DNA of 64,000 nucleotides from Sphaerimonospora mesophila NBRC 14179 = JCM 3151. Lineage in GTDB: Bacteria; Actinomycetota; Actinomycetes; Streptosporangiales; Streptosporangiaceae. How positions within the stretch are numbered: position 1 is the stretch's first letter; each line of letters starts with the position of its first letter. This document shows, piece by piece, positions 8,163 through 18,800 of the stretch. The stretch spans positions 1 through 64,000 of the forward strand of contig BCRI01000018.1 in NCBI GenBank assembly GCA_001552515.1, in the 5' to 3' direction. A model generated the notes under the pieces. The model was not told the origin of the DNA, did no database searches, and saw nothing but the letters and a program-made list of their open reading frames with translations. The translations under genes and the position numbers were made by a program.

Positions 8163-9089
8163 TCAGTCCTCGGTATCGAGCGGGGTGCGCAGGAACGAGC
8201 GGATGGCGGGGACGAGGTCGGCGTGGGCGTCCTCCAGCAGGTAGTGACCGGCACCGGGATACAGGCGAGTCCGGGCGGCGGGAAAACGCCGTCGCCATTC
8301 GTCCAGCATGGCGCGGTCGAAGACCGGGTCGCCGAGTCCCCAGGCGATCAGCATGGGCCGGTCGGCGAACTGCGCCAGCGACGTGCCGATGTCCCGCAGC
8401 ATGGGCCAGGAGGGGTCGCCGGGACGAAGTGGAATGTCCTGCACGAAACGCTGGATGGCCACGCGATGCTCGGGCCGGTCGTAGGGGGCCAGGAACGCCG
8501 AACGCACCTGGGCGGGCATCCTGCGCCGGACTCCCAGCGGACGCCAGGTGGCGCCGCGGGCGAAGAGGTTGTGACGCAGGAACAGGCGGGTCCCCAACCG
8601 GGTGTCGCGCAACACCCGGAACGGCAACCGCAGCAGCGGCCGTACGCGTTCGCCGTACGGATTGGGGAAGGCCGCGGTGTTGAGCAGGACCAGGCGGGCG
8701 ACCCGGCCGGGGTGGCGGCAGGCCCAGGCCATGCCGATCGGCCCGCCCCAGTCGTGCAGCACGAGCGTCCAGCCGTGTTCGGGGGCACCGCCGCCGGTGA
8801 TGAGGTGTTCGATCAGGGCGTCCAGATCGTCCACGCGGGCGGCCAGATCGTAGGGGTAACGGTCGGCTCCCGGCTTGTCCGACAGACCCATGCCGATGTG
8901 GTCGGGGGCGATGCAGCGGAACTCCTCGCGCAGCGCGAGAATCGGCCGCCGCCACAGGTAACTCCAGGAGGGGTTCCCGTGCAGGAACAGCACCGGCTGT
9001 CCCGTCCCTTCGTCCAGGTAGTGCTGGCGCAGGCCGTCCCGGCAGGCGAACCAGCGGGAGGTGAACGGGTAGTCCGGGAATCCGGTCAC
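8163..9089 (-). CDS. oleB: OleB-like alpha/beta hydrolase (beta-lactone decarboxylase)
   Basis: 308 residues from the GTG at 9089, overlapping the oleD stop (GTGA). It has the haloalkane-dehalogenase-type fold: oxyanion motif FLHGNPSWSYLWR, nucleophile elbow LVLHDWGGPIGMAW with Asp113 instead of Ser, a candidate acid Asp254 in GLGDPVF, and His282 in GAGHYLLED. OleB enzymes of this family decarboxylate the cis-beta-lactone made by OleC to an alkene, using the Asp nucleophile. Position as the last gene after oleA-oleC-oleD supports this over a generic dehalogenase. If it is inactive on the native lactone, a beta-lactone would be the end product instead. Confidence 0.85.
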   Translation of the reverse strand: MTGFPDYPFTSRWFACRDGLRQHYLDEGTGQPVLFLHGNPSWSYLWRRPILALREEFRCIAPDHIGMGLSDKPGADRYPYDLAARVDDLDALIEHLITGGGAPEHGWTLVLHDWGGPIGMAWACRHPGRVARLVLLNTAAFPNPYGERVRPLLRLPFRVLRDTRLGTRLFLRHNLFARGATWRPLGVRRRMPAQVRSAFLAPYDRPEHRVAIQRFVQDIPLRPGDPSWPMLRDIGTSLAQFADRPMLIAWGLGDPVFDRAMLDEWRRRFPAARTRLYPGAGHYLLEDAHADLVPAIRSFLRTPLDTED

Positions 9090-10075
9090 CGGGCGTTCTC
9101 CGCGGCCAGGTGGGCGGTGAGCCGGGCCAGTCCCTCCGCCGTGCTCACCCGAGGCCGGTAGCCGAGATCGCAACGGGCCGCAGAGATGTCGAACCAGTGC
9201 GCCGTCGAGGCCTGCTCCACCAGGAACATCAGCGGCGGCAGGTGCCGTGTCAACGGCAGCCGGCGCAGCCGCTCCAGCAGCCGGGCCGCCGACAGGACCG
9301 GTCCGACCGGTGCCCGGCGCGTCACCGGAGGCAGCCCGGCGGCACGCAGCAGCAGGTTGAGCCATTCCCCGAAGCCGCAGGGCTGGTCCTGGGTGATGAA
9401 GTAGGCGCGGCCGACCTGCGCTGAGCCGGGACGCAGCCGGTCGAGAGCGAGCAGGTGAGCGTCGGCGGCGTTGTCGATGTAGACGGTGTCGATGGTCTTG
9501 TCGGTCTCCCCCAGCAGCCACAGCAGACGGCGATAGGCCACCAGCCTGGGCAGGAAGTGCGGATCTCCGGGCCCCCAGATGAGATGCGGACGCAGCGCGA
9601 CCGCCGTCACCCGCCCGGCCGCCGCTGCGGTGAGGACGAGCCGCTCCGCCTCTGCCTTGGTACGCGGATAGGCGGCGGGAAAGTGACGGGCGTAGGGCAC
9701 GGACTCGTCCACACCCTCCAGGTCCCGCCCGTCGTGGACGACACTCGGCGAGGACGTGTGGACCAGGCGCGCCCCGTGGCGCTCGCACGCGTCCAGCACG
9801 TTCCGCGTTCCCGAAACGTTGATCTCCTCGTAGTCACGGTCCCGCCCGTGTACGCCGGCCTTCGCGGCGCAGTGCACGACCGCCTCGCATCCGGCGACGG
9901 CGGCGAGCACCGCCGCGCGATCGCGGACGTCGGCCAGGTGCTGGATGACCCCGAGTGCCGCCAGCGCGGGGCTGTGGCGGCGCTGAAGTGCGCGTACGGT
10001 GTCACCGCGTACGGCCAGCCGCCGGCAGACGGCCTCTCCCAGGAAGCCGCCGCCCCCGGTCACCAGGACCCTCAT
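9086..10075 (-). CDS. oleD: OleD-like NADPH-dependent 2-alkyl-3-ketoacid reductase
   Basis: 329 residues, ATG at 10075 overlapping the oleC stop (ATGA). It is an extended short-chain dehydrogenase of the 3beta-HSD/epimerase type: Rossmann motif MRVLVTGGGGFLG, then VVHCAAKAGVHGRDRDYEEI, active-site TSSPSVV and the YPRTK catalytic pair Tyr136/Lys140. The run RPHLIWGPGDPHFLPRL is characteristic of OleD. OleD reduces the beta-keto acid made by OleA to the beta-hydroxy acid that OleC then cyclises. The gene lies between oleC and oleB with overlaps at both ends, so the three are translationally coupled. Confidence 0.9.
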   Translation of the reverse strand: MRVLVTGGGGFLGEAVCRRLAVRGDTVRALQRRHSPALAALGVIQHLADVRDRAAVLAAVAGCEAVVHCAAKAGVHGRDRDYEEINVSGTRNVLDACERHGARLVHTSSPSVVHDGRDLEGVDESVPYARHFPAAYPRTKAEAERLVLTAAAAGRVTAVALRPHLIWGPGDPHFLPRLVAYRRLLWLLGETDKTIDTVYIDNAADAHLLALDRLRPGSAQVGRAYFITQDQPCGFGEWLNLLLRAAGLPPVTRRAPVGPVLSAARLLERLRRLPLTRHLPPLMFLVEQASTAHWFDISAARCDLGYRPRVSTAEGLARLTAHLAAENAR

Positions 10076-11757
10076 CGTCGGCCTCCCCGGAGGCGTCGCG
10101 CCGCCCACCGGGCGAGCTCGTGCCGACGGATCTTGCTGTTGTGCCGGGCGTCGACCGGGAACCCGGGGTGGAACAGCACCTCCCGAATCGCGGCTGTGTG
10201 TGGATGACGGGCCGCCATGTCCAAAATGTCGGTCTTCACCCGAGCCTTGGCGCGAGCGTCGTCGTCCCGAGATCCCGATTCGCACTCCACGACCAGGACC
10301 GGACGCCGGCCACCGATGGGACCGACGCCGACCAGTGCGGTGCGGCGGACCCCCGGGACGGCGGCGAAGACGGGTTCGACCTGGTCGGTGTACAGGTCTC
10401 CGCCGATGGTGCGGACCCGTTCCGATTTGCGTCCGGCGAACCAGAGCCGCCCCTGCTCGTCGAGCCGCCCGAGGTCACCCATCCGGTGCCAGACGCGGTC
10501 CCCATCGCCGATCCGGGCCAGCGCGGTGGCCTCCGGATCGTCCAGGTAGGGGTCGCCGACGGTGGGGGCGGCCACGACGATCTCCCCGATGGCGCCGGGT
10601 GCCACGACCAGATCATTACTCCACCGTTCGATGGGATCGTCGCCGACCGCGATGACGCGCACGTCGGTGCCCGGGAGCGGCGGCCCCAGGCAGGTGCCCG
10701 CCCCGGCGGCGGTGGCCGCGGCCTGCTCGGCGAGCAGGCGGCTCTCGATCGCGGCCACCGGCATGCATTCCGTGGCGCCGTACACCGACAGCACCCGCGC
10801 GTCGTCGCGCAGGCAGCCGCGCAGGCGGTCCATCACCGGCATCGGCAGCGGCGCCCCGGCGGACACCACGTCGCCGAGCGTGTCCAGCACCAGGCCATGG
10901 GCGGCGCAGTGCCGCGCGAGCCGGTCGAGCAGCGCGGGAGGGGCGAACATCCCGGCCACGCGATATCGCCGGATGTCGGCGACCAGGGCGGCCGGGTCGG
11001 CGCGCACCGGATGCCGCGGATCCATGTCCGGGATCACCACGGTCGCCCCGAACGCCGCCGCGCCCAAGGCGAACGGCGCGAACGTCGACAGCACCGGCGT
11101 TCCCGGCGCCACCGTGCCGAGCGGGCCCAGCAGGTCGAGCTGCGCGGCCAGGTGCCGATGACGCAGTGGTACGCCCTTGGGCGGGCCGGTGGACCCGGAG
11201 GTGTAGGCGATCAGCGCCAGATCGTCGGGGCCGGCGGAGGTCCGTCGTCCCGGATCGCCGGGCCGAAGGCCGCGCCCGAGGTGCGGCCAGGCCGAGCCGC
11301 GGGGTCGCCGCGAGGGGACCGTGACGGACACTCTGAGGTCAGGGGTCCAGCCCAGCAGCCTCCTGGCCACCTGCGCGGCGGGGATCCCGATGAACGCCTC
11401 GGGCGCCGCCTGGCGCAGACAGCGCTTGATCGCGTTGAGCGGCAGTCCGGGATCGACCAGCACCGGCACCGCGCGGAGCCGTGCCAGGGCGACGACCAGC
11501 GCGCCCAGTTCCGGACCCGGTGGCACCAGCAGGCCGGTACGCATGCCCGGGCGGATCCCGGCATCGGCGAGAGTCGCGACGGTACGGTCCACCGATCGCG
11601 ACAACTGCCCGTAGGTGGTGGCCATCGGGGTGCGGCCACCGATCTGGCAGGCGATCACGTCGGGCTGCTCGCGAAACCAGCGCTCGGCACGGACGATCAG
11701 CTCGCTCACCGGCTCGGCCGAGCCGGAGTCGCTCGGAGGCGTCGCCTGCGTGGTCAT
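10072..11757 (-). CDS. oleC: OleC-like beta-lactone synthetase (AMP-forming)
   Basis: 561 residues from ATG 11757, four bases after the oleA stop. It is an ANL-superfamily adenylate-forming enzyme with the P-loop YTSGSTGPPKG (about 185-195), YGATE (326-330), the hinge motif MGDLGRLDEQGRLWFAGRKS and a late basic motif RHNSKIRRHEL. The segments VIPDMDPRHP and FAPPALLDRL, and the RHNSKI ending, are OleC-like rather than acyl-CoA-ligase-like. OleC adenylates the beta-hydroxy acid and closes it to a cis-beta-lactone. It sits directly between the OleA and OleD genes. An alternative role as a fatty-acyl-AMP ligase loading the PKS is possible but less likely given the neighbours. Confidence 0.9.
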   Translation of the reverse strand: MTTQATPPSDSGSAEPVSELIVRAERWFREQPDVIACQIGGRTPMATTYGQLSRSVDRTVATLADAGIRPGMRTGLLVPPGPELGALVVALARLRAVPVLVDPGLPLNAIKRCLRQAAPEAFIGIPAAQVARRLLGWTPDLRVSVTVPSRRPRGSAWPHLGRGLRPGDPGRRTSAGPDDLALIAYTSGSTGPPKGVPLRHRHLAAQLDLLGPLGTVAPGTPVLSTFAPFALGAAAFGATVVIPDMDPRHPVRADPAALVADIRRYRVAGMFAPPALLDRLARHCAAHGLVLDTLGDVVSAGAPLPMPVMDRLRGCLRDDARVLSVYGATECMPVAAIESRLLAEQAAATAAGAGTCLGPPLPGTDVRVIAVGDDPIERWSNDLVVAPGAIGEIVVAAPTVGDPYLDDPEATALARIGDGDRVWHRMGDLGRLDEQGRLWFAGRKSERVRTIGGDLYTDQVEPVFAAVPGVRRTALVGVGPIGGRRPVLVVECESGSRDDDARAKARVKTDILDMAARHPHTAAIREVLFHPGFPVDARHNSKIRRHELARWAARRLRGGRR

Positions 11758-11761
11758 CGGA

Positions 11762-12781
11762 TCACCACCGCACGACGACGATTCCGGCACTGGCCCCGCT
11801 CGCCAGGCCGACCAGGGCGACCAGGTCGCCGCGCCGTACCCGTCCCGAGCCGACCACCCGCGCCAGTTGCACGGGCAGCGTCGCCGCGACGAGGTTTCCG
11901 TGCTGGGCGATGGTGACGACGACCTTCCCCTGCGGAATGCGCACGTGGTCGCAGAACCACCACAGCGCCGCCAGCGATGCCTGGTGCACGCAGATGGCCG
12001 CGAAGTCGTCCCAGGTCAGCCCGAGATCGGCGAGGGGTTTGTGGAAAACGGCGTTGTCGATGTTCTCGATGCCGCGCACCAACTCGACGGAGTCGACGAT
12101 GAGCGGCCCGGCGGTGGGCCGGCCCGACCACGGATCGGTGGTGAGGTTGTCCACGGCGGAGACCGCCGCCTGCCATCCGGCGGAGTAAGCGGAGAACCGG
12201 TGGGCGAGCACCCCCGGTTCGGTGCCCGCCTCCAGCAGCAGCGCGGCGCCGGCGTCGGAGACGGTGTAGGAGGCGGCGACGGTGATGTACTCCTCGACGT
12301 CGGCCACGGTCCACGGCGTGCCCGCGGTGGGCAGTTCTCCACAGCAGATGAGGACCCGCCGATGACGGCCGCCGGAGATCAGCGCGTCGGCCACCTCGAT
12401 GGCGTTCAGCACGCTGTTGCAGGCGTTGCGTACGTCGAAGACCGGGCAGCAGGCCCCGATCTTGGCGGCGACGATGTGTCCGGTGGCCGGCTCCACGGTG
12501 TCGGACGACACCCCCGCGTAGATGAGCAGATCGAGGTCGGCGGCCTGCAGGTCGTTGTCCTCCAGGACCCGGCGGGCGGCGTACGCCGCCAGGTCGGACG
12601 GTTTCTCGTGTGGGAGGGCGATGTGCCGCCGCCGCACCCCGCTGTGCTCGTGGATCAACCCTCGGGGCAGGTCCAGGGTGGGGTTGCGGTCGGCGAGCCG
12701 ATCTTCCAGCTCGGCCGTGCTCAGCGTGGTCTTCGGCAGGTGGGCGGCCACCCCGGCGATCCGGGTGTGCGGCTGGGTCAA
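11762..12781 (-). CDS. oleA: OleA-like thiolase (head-to-head acyl condensing enzyme)
   Basis: 339 residues if the TTG at 12781 is the start; AGAGAGG lies upstream at suitable spacing, and the length fits OleA. The open frame continues upstream through a 24-bp tandem repeat that is not family sequence. It is a KAS III / OleA-type thiolase fold with catalytic Cys121 (DVRNACNSVLNA), His266 (ICVHQASLAALW) and Asn296 (IAQHGNLVAATLP); a conserved Glu97 in TVEPATGH may be the OleA general base. OleA performs a non-decarboxylative Claisen condensation of two acyl thioesters to a 2-alkyl-3-ketoacid. Here it directly follows a PKS without thioesterase, so at least one acyl donor may be PKS-bound. Confidence 0.88.
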   Translation of the reverse strand: MTQPHTRIAGVAAHLPKTTLSTAELEDRLADRNPTLDLPRGLIHEHSGVRRRHIALPHEKPSDLAAYAARRVLEDNDLQAADLDLLIYAGVSSDTVEPATGHIVAAKIGACCPVFDVRNACNSVLNAIEVADALISGGRHRRVLICCGELPTAGTPWTVADVEEYITVAASYTVSDAGAALLLEAGTEPGVLAHRFSAYSAGWQAAVSAVDNLTTDPWSGRPTAGPLIVDSVELVRGIENIDNAVFHKPLADLGLTWDDFAAICVHQASLAALWWFCDHVRIPQGKVVVTIAQHGNLVAATLPVQLARVVGSGRVRRGDLVALVGLASGASAGIVVVRW

Positions 12782-12790
12782 TGCTGGCCT

Positions 12791-12886
12791 CTCTTCTGTG
12801 CCGGTCTCTGCGCGCTCTTCTGTGCCCGTCTCTGCACGGCCTTCTGCGCCGGTCTCTGCGCGGTCTTCTGCGCCGGGCCTGGTCAG
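12791..12886 (-). repeat. 24-bp tandem repeat between PKS and oleA
   Basis: Three full 24-bp units (12791-12814, 12815-12838, 12839-12862) and a degenerate fourth reaching 12886 fill the gap between the PKS stop codon and the oleA start. On the coding strand each unit reads roughly GCGCAGAGACCGGCACAGAAG and remains open in the oleA frame, where it would encode Arg-Ala-Glu-Thr-Gly-(Thr/Ala)-Glu-(Glu/Gly) repeats. The array contains AGAGAGG-type purine runs and may act as spacer or influence oleA translation. Confidence 0.8.
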
Positions 12887-12888
12887 GC

Positions 12889-15800
12889 TCAGGCCGGCTC
12901 TCCGGTACGGCGACTCGCCTCGGCCGGCTGCCGTTCGCCGCGCAGGCCGAGGCGGACGAGGATGCTGTTGGTGATGTCGGTGACGGTGCCGCCGCCGCGC
13001 ATCAGCTCCATCGGCGGGATGTCGACGCCGAACCGGCCGCGGATGGAGGTCAGCAGTTCTGTGGCCATCAGCGAGTCCAGTCCGTACTCGTCCAGCCGCC
13101 GGTCGTCGGCGATCTGGTCGGCCGGGATGAGCAGGACGGTGGACAGCAACCGGGTGATCTGCTCGGTGAGGTGCGCGTACGCCTGCTCGTGGCTCATCTC
13201 CGTCAGCAGCGACAGCGGGTCTGACTCCTGCTCGATGCCGGGCGGCAGCACCGGGGACAGCCACGGACGCTGCAGGCCGGGCAGGACCTGCCGCAGTCGG
13301 CCCCAGTCGCAGCGGCCCACCATGGCGACGTCGGCGTGCTCGCCGAGCATGGCCTCCACGGCGTCCAGCGCCTGTGCGGGAGTCATCGGCGGGATCCCGG
13401 CCTTGGCCAGCACCTCTCCCTGCCTGCCCCGGGTCAGCACCCCGGTTTCCGCGAGCGCGCCCAGGCAGGCCGTCAGTCCGGGCAGGCCCTGTCTGCTCCG
13501 CTGCCGGGCCAGCGCCTCCAGGAACAGGTTCGCGGCGACGTACGACGTCTGTCCGATGTTGCCTATGGGGGTGAGTGAGGAGTACATGACGAACAGGTCG
13601 AGGGGGCGATCCCGGGTCAGTTCGTCGAGCACCATCGCGCCGGCGACCTTGGGGTGCAGGACGGCTCGGATCCGGTCGTCGTCGAGGTCGGTGAGCGGGC
13701 CGTCGTCGAGGTGCATGGCCGCGTGTACGACGCCGCGTAGCGGGTGTCCGGCCGCGTCCAGATCGTCCAGGATCCGCCGCATGGCGTCGCGGTCGGCCAC
13801 GTCGGCCGCGTACGCGCGGACCTGCACCCCCGATCTCTCCAGTTCCTCCAGCAGAGCGGGAGCCTCGGGCGCCTCGGTGCCCCGGCGGCCGACCAGGGCC
13901 AGGTGGCGGGCGCCCCGCCGGGCGAGGCGGCGAGCCGTCGCCGCCCCGAACCCGCCCAGGCCGCCCGTGACCAGATAGGTCCCCTCGGGGTCCAGGCGCG
14001 GCGTCACCTGCCGGGGCCGGACGGTGACCGGTTCGTCGCACGGATCGAAGGACACCACGATTTTTCCGATATGACGGGAATGTCGCATCATGGCGAAGGC
14101 GTCGGCGACGCGGGCCGCCGGATACACCGTGTGCGGCAGCGGCCGGTATCGCCGGGCGTGGCAGACGGCCGCGATCTGCGACGTGCTCTCCGCCGCCAGC
14201 TCGGGCGCCTTCCACATGAGAGTGCCCACGTCCACTCCGTAGAACGCGATGTTGTCGGAGAACGGGCGCAGCAGCAGGGATCTGTTCTGGTAGATGTCCC
14301 GTTTGCCGAGCTCGATGAACCGGCCGCCGTGCCGCAGGCATTCCACGCCCCGGTTGATGGCCTCACCGGCCAGCGAGTTGAGCACGATGTCCACGCCCTG
14401 GCCCCCGGTCAGTTCCCTGACCTGCTCGGCGAAATGCAGGCTGCGCGAGTCCAGGACGTGGTCGGCTCCCATCGCGAGCAGCAGGTCGCGTTTGGCGGCT
14501 GTGCCCGCGGTCGCGATCACGCGGGCCCCGTGTTCCCGGGCGTACTGCAGCGCGGCCAGGCCGACCCCACCGGCGCCGCCGTGGACCAGGATCGTCTCGC
14601 CCGCCCTGACACGTGCGCAGTGCCCCAGCGAATGGTGCACGGTGGAGAACGCCATCGGCATGGTGGCCGCTTCGGTGAAGGTCATCCCCTCGGGGAGGGA
14701 GACGGCCGCCCACGCCTTGACCCTCGCATGGCTGGCGAATCCGACGGGCCCCACGGCCATGACCCGGTCACCGGGCCGCAACCCGGTGACGTCGGCACCG
14801 ACGGCGGTGACGATCCCGGCGCATTCCAGGCCCAGCTCATGCCCGCCGAAGACCGCTTCGACGGCCTCGGTGGGCAGCAGGTCGACCGCGCACATCACGT
14901 CGCGGTAGTTCAGCCCGATCGCCCGTACCTCGACCACGACCTCGCCGGGCTCGGGCCGCGGCATCGGGATCTCCTCCCAGGCCAGCGTGTACGACAGCCC
15001 GGGATCGCACACCTTGAGCCGGTAGGCGCCGCCCGAGCCGACGGGCACGCTGCGTGCGTGCTCGTCCGACTCCAGCAGCCGCGGCACGAAACGTCCTCGG
15101 CGGGTGAGCAGGACCTCGTCCTCCTCACCCGGGGCGAGCAGTTCCGCCGCCAGGCGGCCGGCGTCCCGTACGGCGTCGCCGGTGGGGTGCAGGCAGATCC
15201 GGCGTATCGCCGGCCGCGGCTGCTCGTTGCTCAGCGAGCGTGTCGTCCCCCAGGTCGCCGCGTCCTCGGGGTGGAGCCGCACGTCGGTGAGGTGGGGTTC
15301 CGGCAGCGCGGCGCAGGGGCGGGCCACCAGCCACAGCGTGGTCGCGACGGGCTCGGGCAGTTGCTCGCAGGCCAGCGCGATGGCCCGCAGCGCCGCGGCC
15401 CGCCGGGTGATCTGCTCGACGGTCGCCTTCGAATCCGTGTCGTCCGCTCCGCCCAGGATGACCGCGATGGTGATCGTCTGGGCGGTGGGCGGGAAGTGCG
15501 CGATCCAGTGGTCGGGATCGTCGCTGAGCGGTGTGTCGAGCACGTCGCCGCCACGGGTTCGCAGCAGCGCGCGCAACTCGGCGGTCAGCTCGTCGGTGCC
15601 GTCCTCACCGGCGAGGATCCACGTGCCGACGGCGTCCGGCACGGGATGCGCGGTGGCCGAATCCCCCTCGACCGTGGCCGGAACCCTCTCTGCGGCGGCC
15701 GAAGCCCCGGCGGCGGCCAGCATCACCGAGAAGTCGCCGGCCGCGCGTTCGTCGTCGTCTCCGGTCTGGACGACCTCGGTGAAGCCGGCCTCCGCCAGCA

Positions 15801-18800
15801 CCTCCCGCCAGCTTTCCCGGGACAGCAGCGGCGAGCGCGGGCGCAGGTGCCCGTCGGTGAAGTCCCAGAACTCCTCCCGCATCCCGAGGAACGGCAGCAG
15901 GGTGCCCACCCGGTGCGGTTCTGCGATGAGCAACTGGCCGCCGGGAGCCAGGAGGGTGGCCAGATGACGCAGCGCGGCGGACAGGTCACGGGCCAGGTGC
16001 AGGGTGTTGGCCGCGACCACGAGATCGAATGCGCCCGCGGTCAGCCCCTGCTCGGCCGGGTCGGCGTCCAGGTCGAGGACGGAATGGTCGATGAAGTCGA
16101 CATCCGCGAAACGCTGCCGCAGCCGGGTCGACGTGGCCTCGGCGAGGTCGGTGACCAGATAGCGGGTGCGGTCCGCGGGCAGGACGGGCAGCAGCATGGC
16201 GGTGGTGCCGCCGGTCCCCGCGCCCACCTCCAGGACACGCAGCGGCCGGTCGGCCGGCCACCGCCGGACGATCTGCTCGACGAGCGCCCGCGCGATCCGA
16301 TTGGTGAACAGGTTGACCGGCCCGACGTCGTGAAACTGCTCCATCAGCTCATGACCGCCGCCGCAGCCCAGGACGTCGGATTCGGCACGTCTGCCCGCGA
16401 GCAGTTCGGGCAGACACCGGCCGACCAGGACGGACAGGGCGCTCTGGGCGGCGAAGGCGGCTCCCCCGGAGAGAAGATCACGGTGAAGGTCCCAGTGGAC
16501 ATGGTGCGGCTCACCCGGGTCCGCCGCACCCGTCGGCTTCAGGCGAAGGCCGCCCTCGACCGGCCGCTCCAGCAGTCCGTACCGCTCCAGCAGCGGCAGG
16601 GCGGCGTGGAGCATGCGCCGGTGGTGCGCCATCGGGCACGCCTCGATCAGTTCCTCGACGCCGATCGACCGTCCGGCGGTCGACTCGCCGAGCGCCCCGG
16701 CCAGCGTGCGGGCGAAGACCTCTTCGAGCCGTGCCGCGTACCGCGGGTAGTCCAGCTCGTGCCACGCCGAGCGCAGCCGGTCGATCTGCTCGGCCGCGCC
16801 GGACAGGATCGGACCGGGGCCGGGAGCCGGCCACGGCTCGGCGGGCGTGCCGTACGTGCCGGGCGAGCCGGCTCGGGGCGCGGCACGTAAGGCCATCTCA
16901 TAACGGGTGACCGGGGTGATGTGGACCCCGGGCATCCGGCGTAGCCGGCAGCCCTCCACCTCGGCGGTGATCCGACCGTCGGCATCGGCGACCACGATGT
17001 CCCAGCAGACCTCCTCGGCGCTGCTGGAACGTTCCCGTACGTGCACGAGCCCCTGTGCGGCGGGCGTGCCCCACAGGCGGACGGAGCCGATCGCGGCGGG
17101 CATGTAGCCGCGGCCCGAGTGCAGCGACTCCACCAGCCACAGCACGCCGGCCTGCAGCGCGCTGTCCAGCACGACCGGATGCATCTGGTAGCGCCCCTGC
17201 CCCTGCTCGGGACACGAGTAGGCGCCCAGCACCTCCCGCTCGCCCATCCACAACTCGGTCAGGACCTGGAACTCCGGCCCCCACACCATGTGTCCTTCCG
17301 CGGCCCGCGCGTAGTAGCCGGGCACGTCCACGCGGGTGCCGATGCGCGCGCGTAGCGCGGTCACGTCCAGCGGCGGCGGGATCCGGCGCAGCAGCGGCCG
17401 TACCCTGGCCCGGAAGTGCTCGCGGGGCTGCTCGGCCTGCCGCTCGGCACTGGCCACGGTGACCACCCCGGTCTCGGCGTGGAGCGACGTCTGCACGTAC
17501 ACCGGGTCGGCTGCGGCCTGTGACGGCACCACCATGGCCCGGCTGATGTCGACCCTGTCCACCTCCACCGCCTCGGCGGCGTCCGGCATGGCCAGCCGGG
17601 CGGCGGCGATGGCCATCTCCACGTATCCGGTGGCCGGCATGATCGCGGCGCCGCCGGCCCGGTGGTCGGCCACCCACGGCACCCGTACCCGGTCGATCTC
17701 CCCCTGCCAGGTGGGGTCCAGCACCGGCATCCGCCGTCCCAGCAGCGGATGCCGGATCGTCGTGTCCATGTGGGTGGGCACCCAGGTGTGCGGGCCTCCG
17801 ATCCAGTGCCGTTCGCGCTGCCAGGGGTAGGCCGGCAGCGATCGCACCGCGCCGGGGCGGGGGAAGTAGCGATCCCAGTCGAGCCGTGCACCGGCCGCGA
17901 CGAGTTCGGCGACAGCGGAGCGGACGCGCATCAGGCCCGGCTCGTCCCGGCGCAAGGTGGCCACGACGGCCGCGCGCACCCGCGCGGTGCCGCTCACGCG
18001 GCGCAGGTACGAGCGCAGCACCGGGTGCGGGCCGATCTCCAGCAGCACGTCGAAGCCGTCGCCGAGCACCCGCTCGACCGCCGCGGCGAACCGCACCGGT
18101 TCTCTGAGGTTCCGCCACCAGTGCGCCGCGTCCAGCTCCGGCCCCCGGACGAGGTCGCCCGTCACCGTTGACGCCATGGGGATGCGCGCCGGGCCTGGCC
18201 GCAGCCCGGCGAGTCCCTCGGCCAGGCGCTGCCGCACCGGATCCATGGCGGCGCTGTGGAAGGCGTAGTCGAGGTCCAGCTCTCGGAAGAAGACGTCGCG
18301 CGAGGAGAGGTCCTCGCCCAGTGACTTCAGCGATCCGTCCGGTCCGGCGATCGTGACGTCGCGGTCGGAGTTGACCGCCGCGATCTCCAGTCGCGGGTGG
18401 CCGGCCAGGATCTGTCTGGCCGCGACCTCGGACAGCCCGAGCGCGGCCATCCGGCCCCACCCCCGGGTGACCGACTGCGCCATGCCGCGCTCGGCGATCA
18501 CCTGTGCCGCCTGGGCCAGTGACAGGGCGCCGGCGGCGTAGGCGGCGGCGACCTCGCCCACGCTGTGGCCGAGCACCGCTCCCGGCCGTACGCCCGCCGC
18601 CCTGAGCATCTCCACCAGGCCGACCTGGACGGCGAACAGCAACGGCTGCGCCACCTCGGTCGCCGACAGCCGCGCCTGGTCGGCCGGCAGGGACAGTTCC
18701 TCGAGCACCGACCAGCCGAGCCGATCGGTCAGTTCGGCGTCGACCGCTGCCACGGCCGAGCGGAAGGTCTCGTCGGACAGCAGATCCGCGCCCATCCCGG

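Noticed and set aside
7969-8244. Plus-strand frame between the MmyB remnant and the oleB stop
   Set aside because: No ribosome site and Arg/Pro/Ser-rich composition, and it runs into the oleB coding region antisense.
11615-16890. Long plus-strand frames opposite oleA, oleC and the PKS
   Set aside because: They run antisense to catalytic motifs and give Arg/Ser/Pro-rich, non-protein-like sequence; typical GC shadow.
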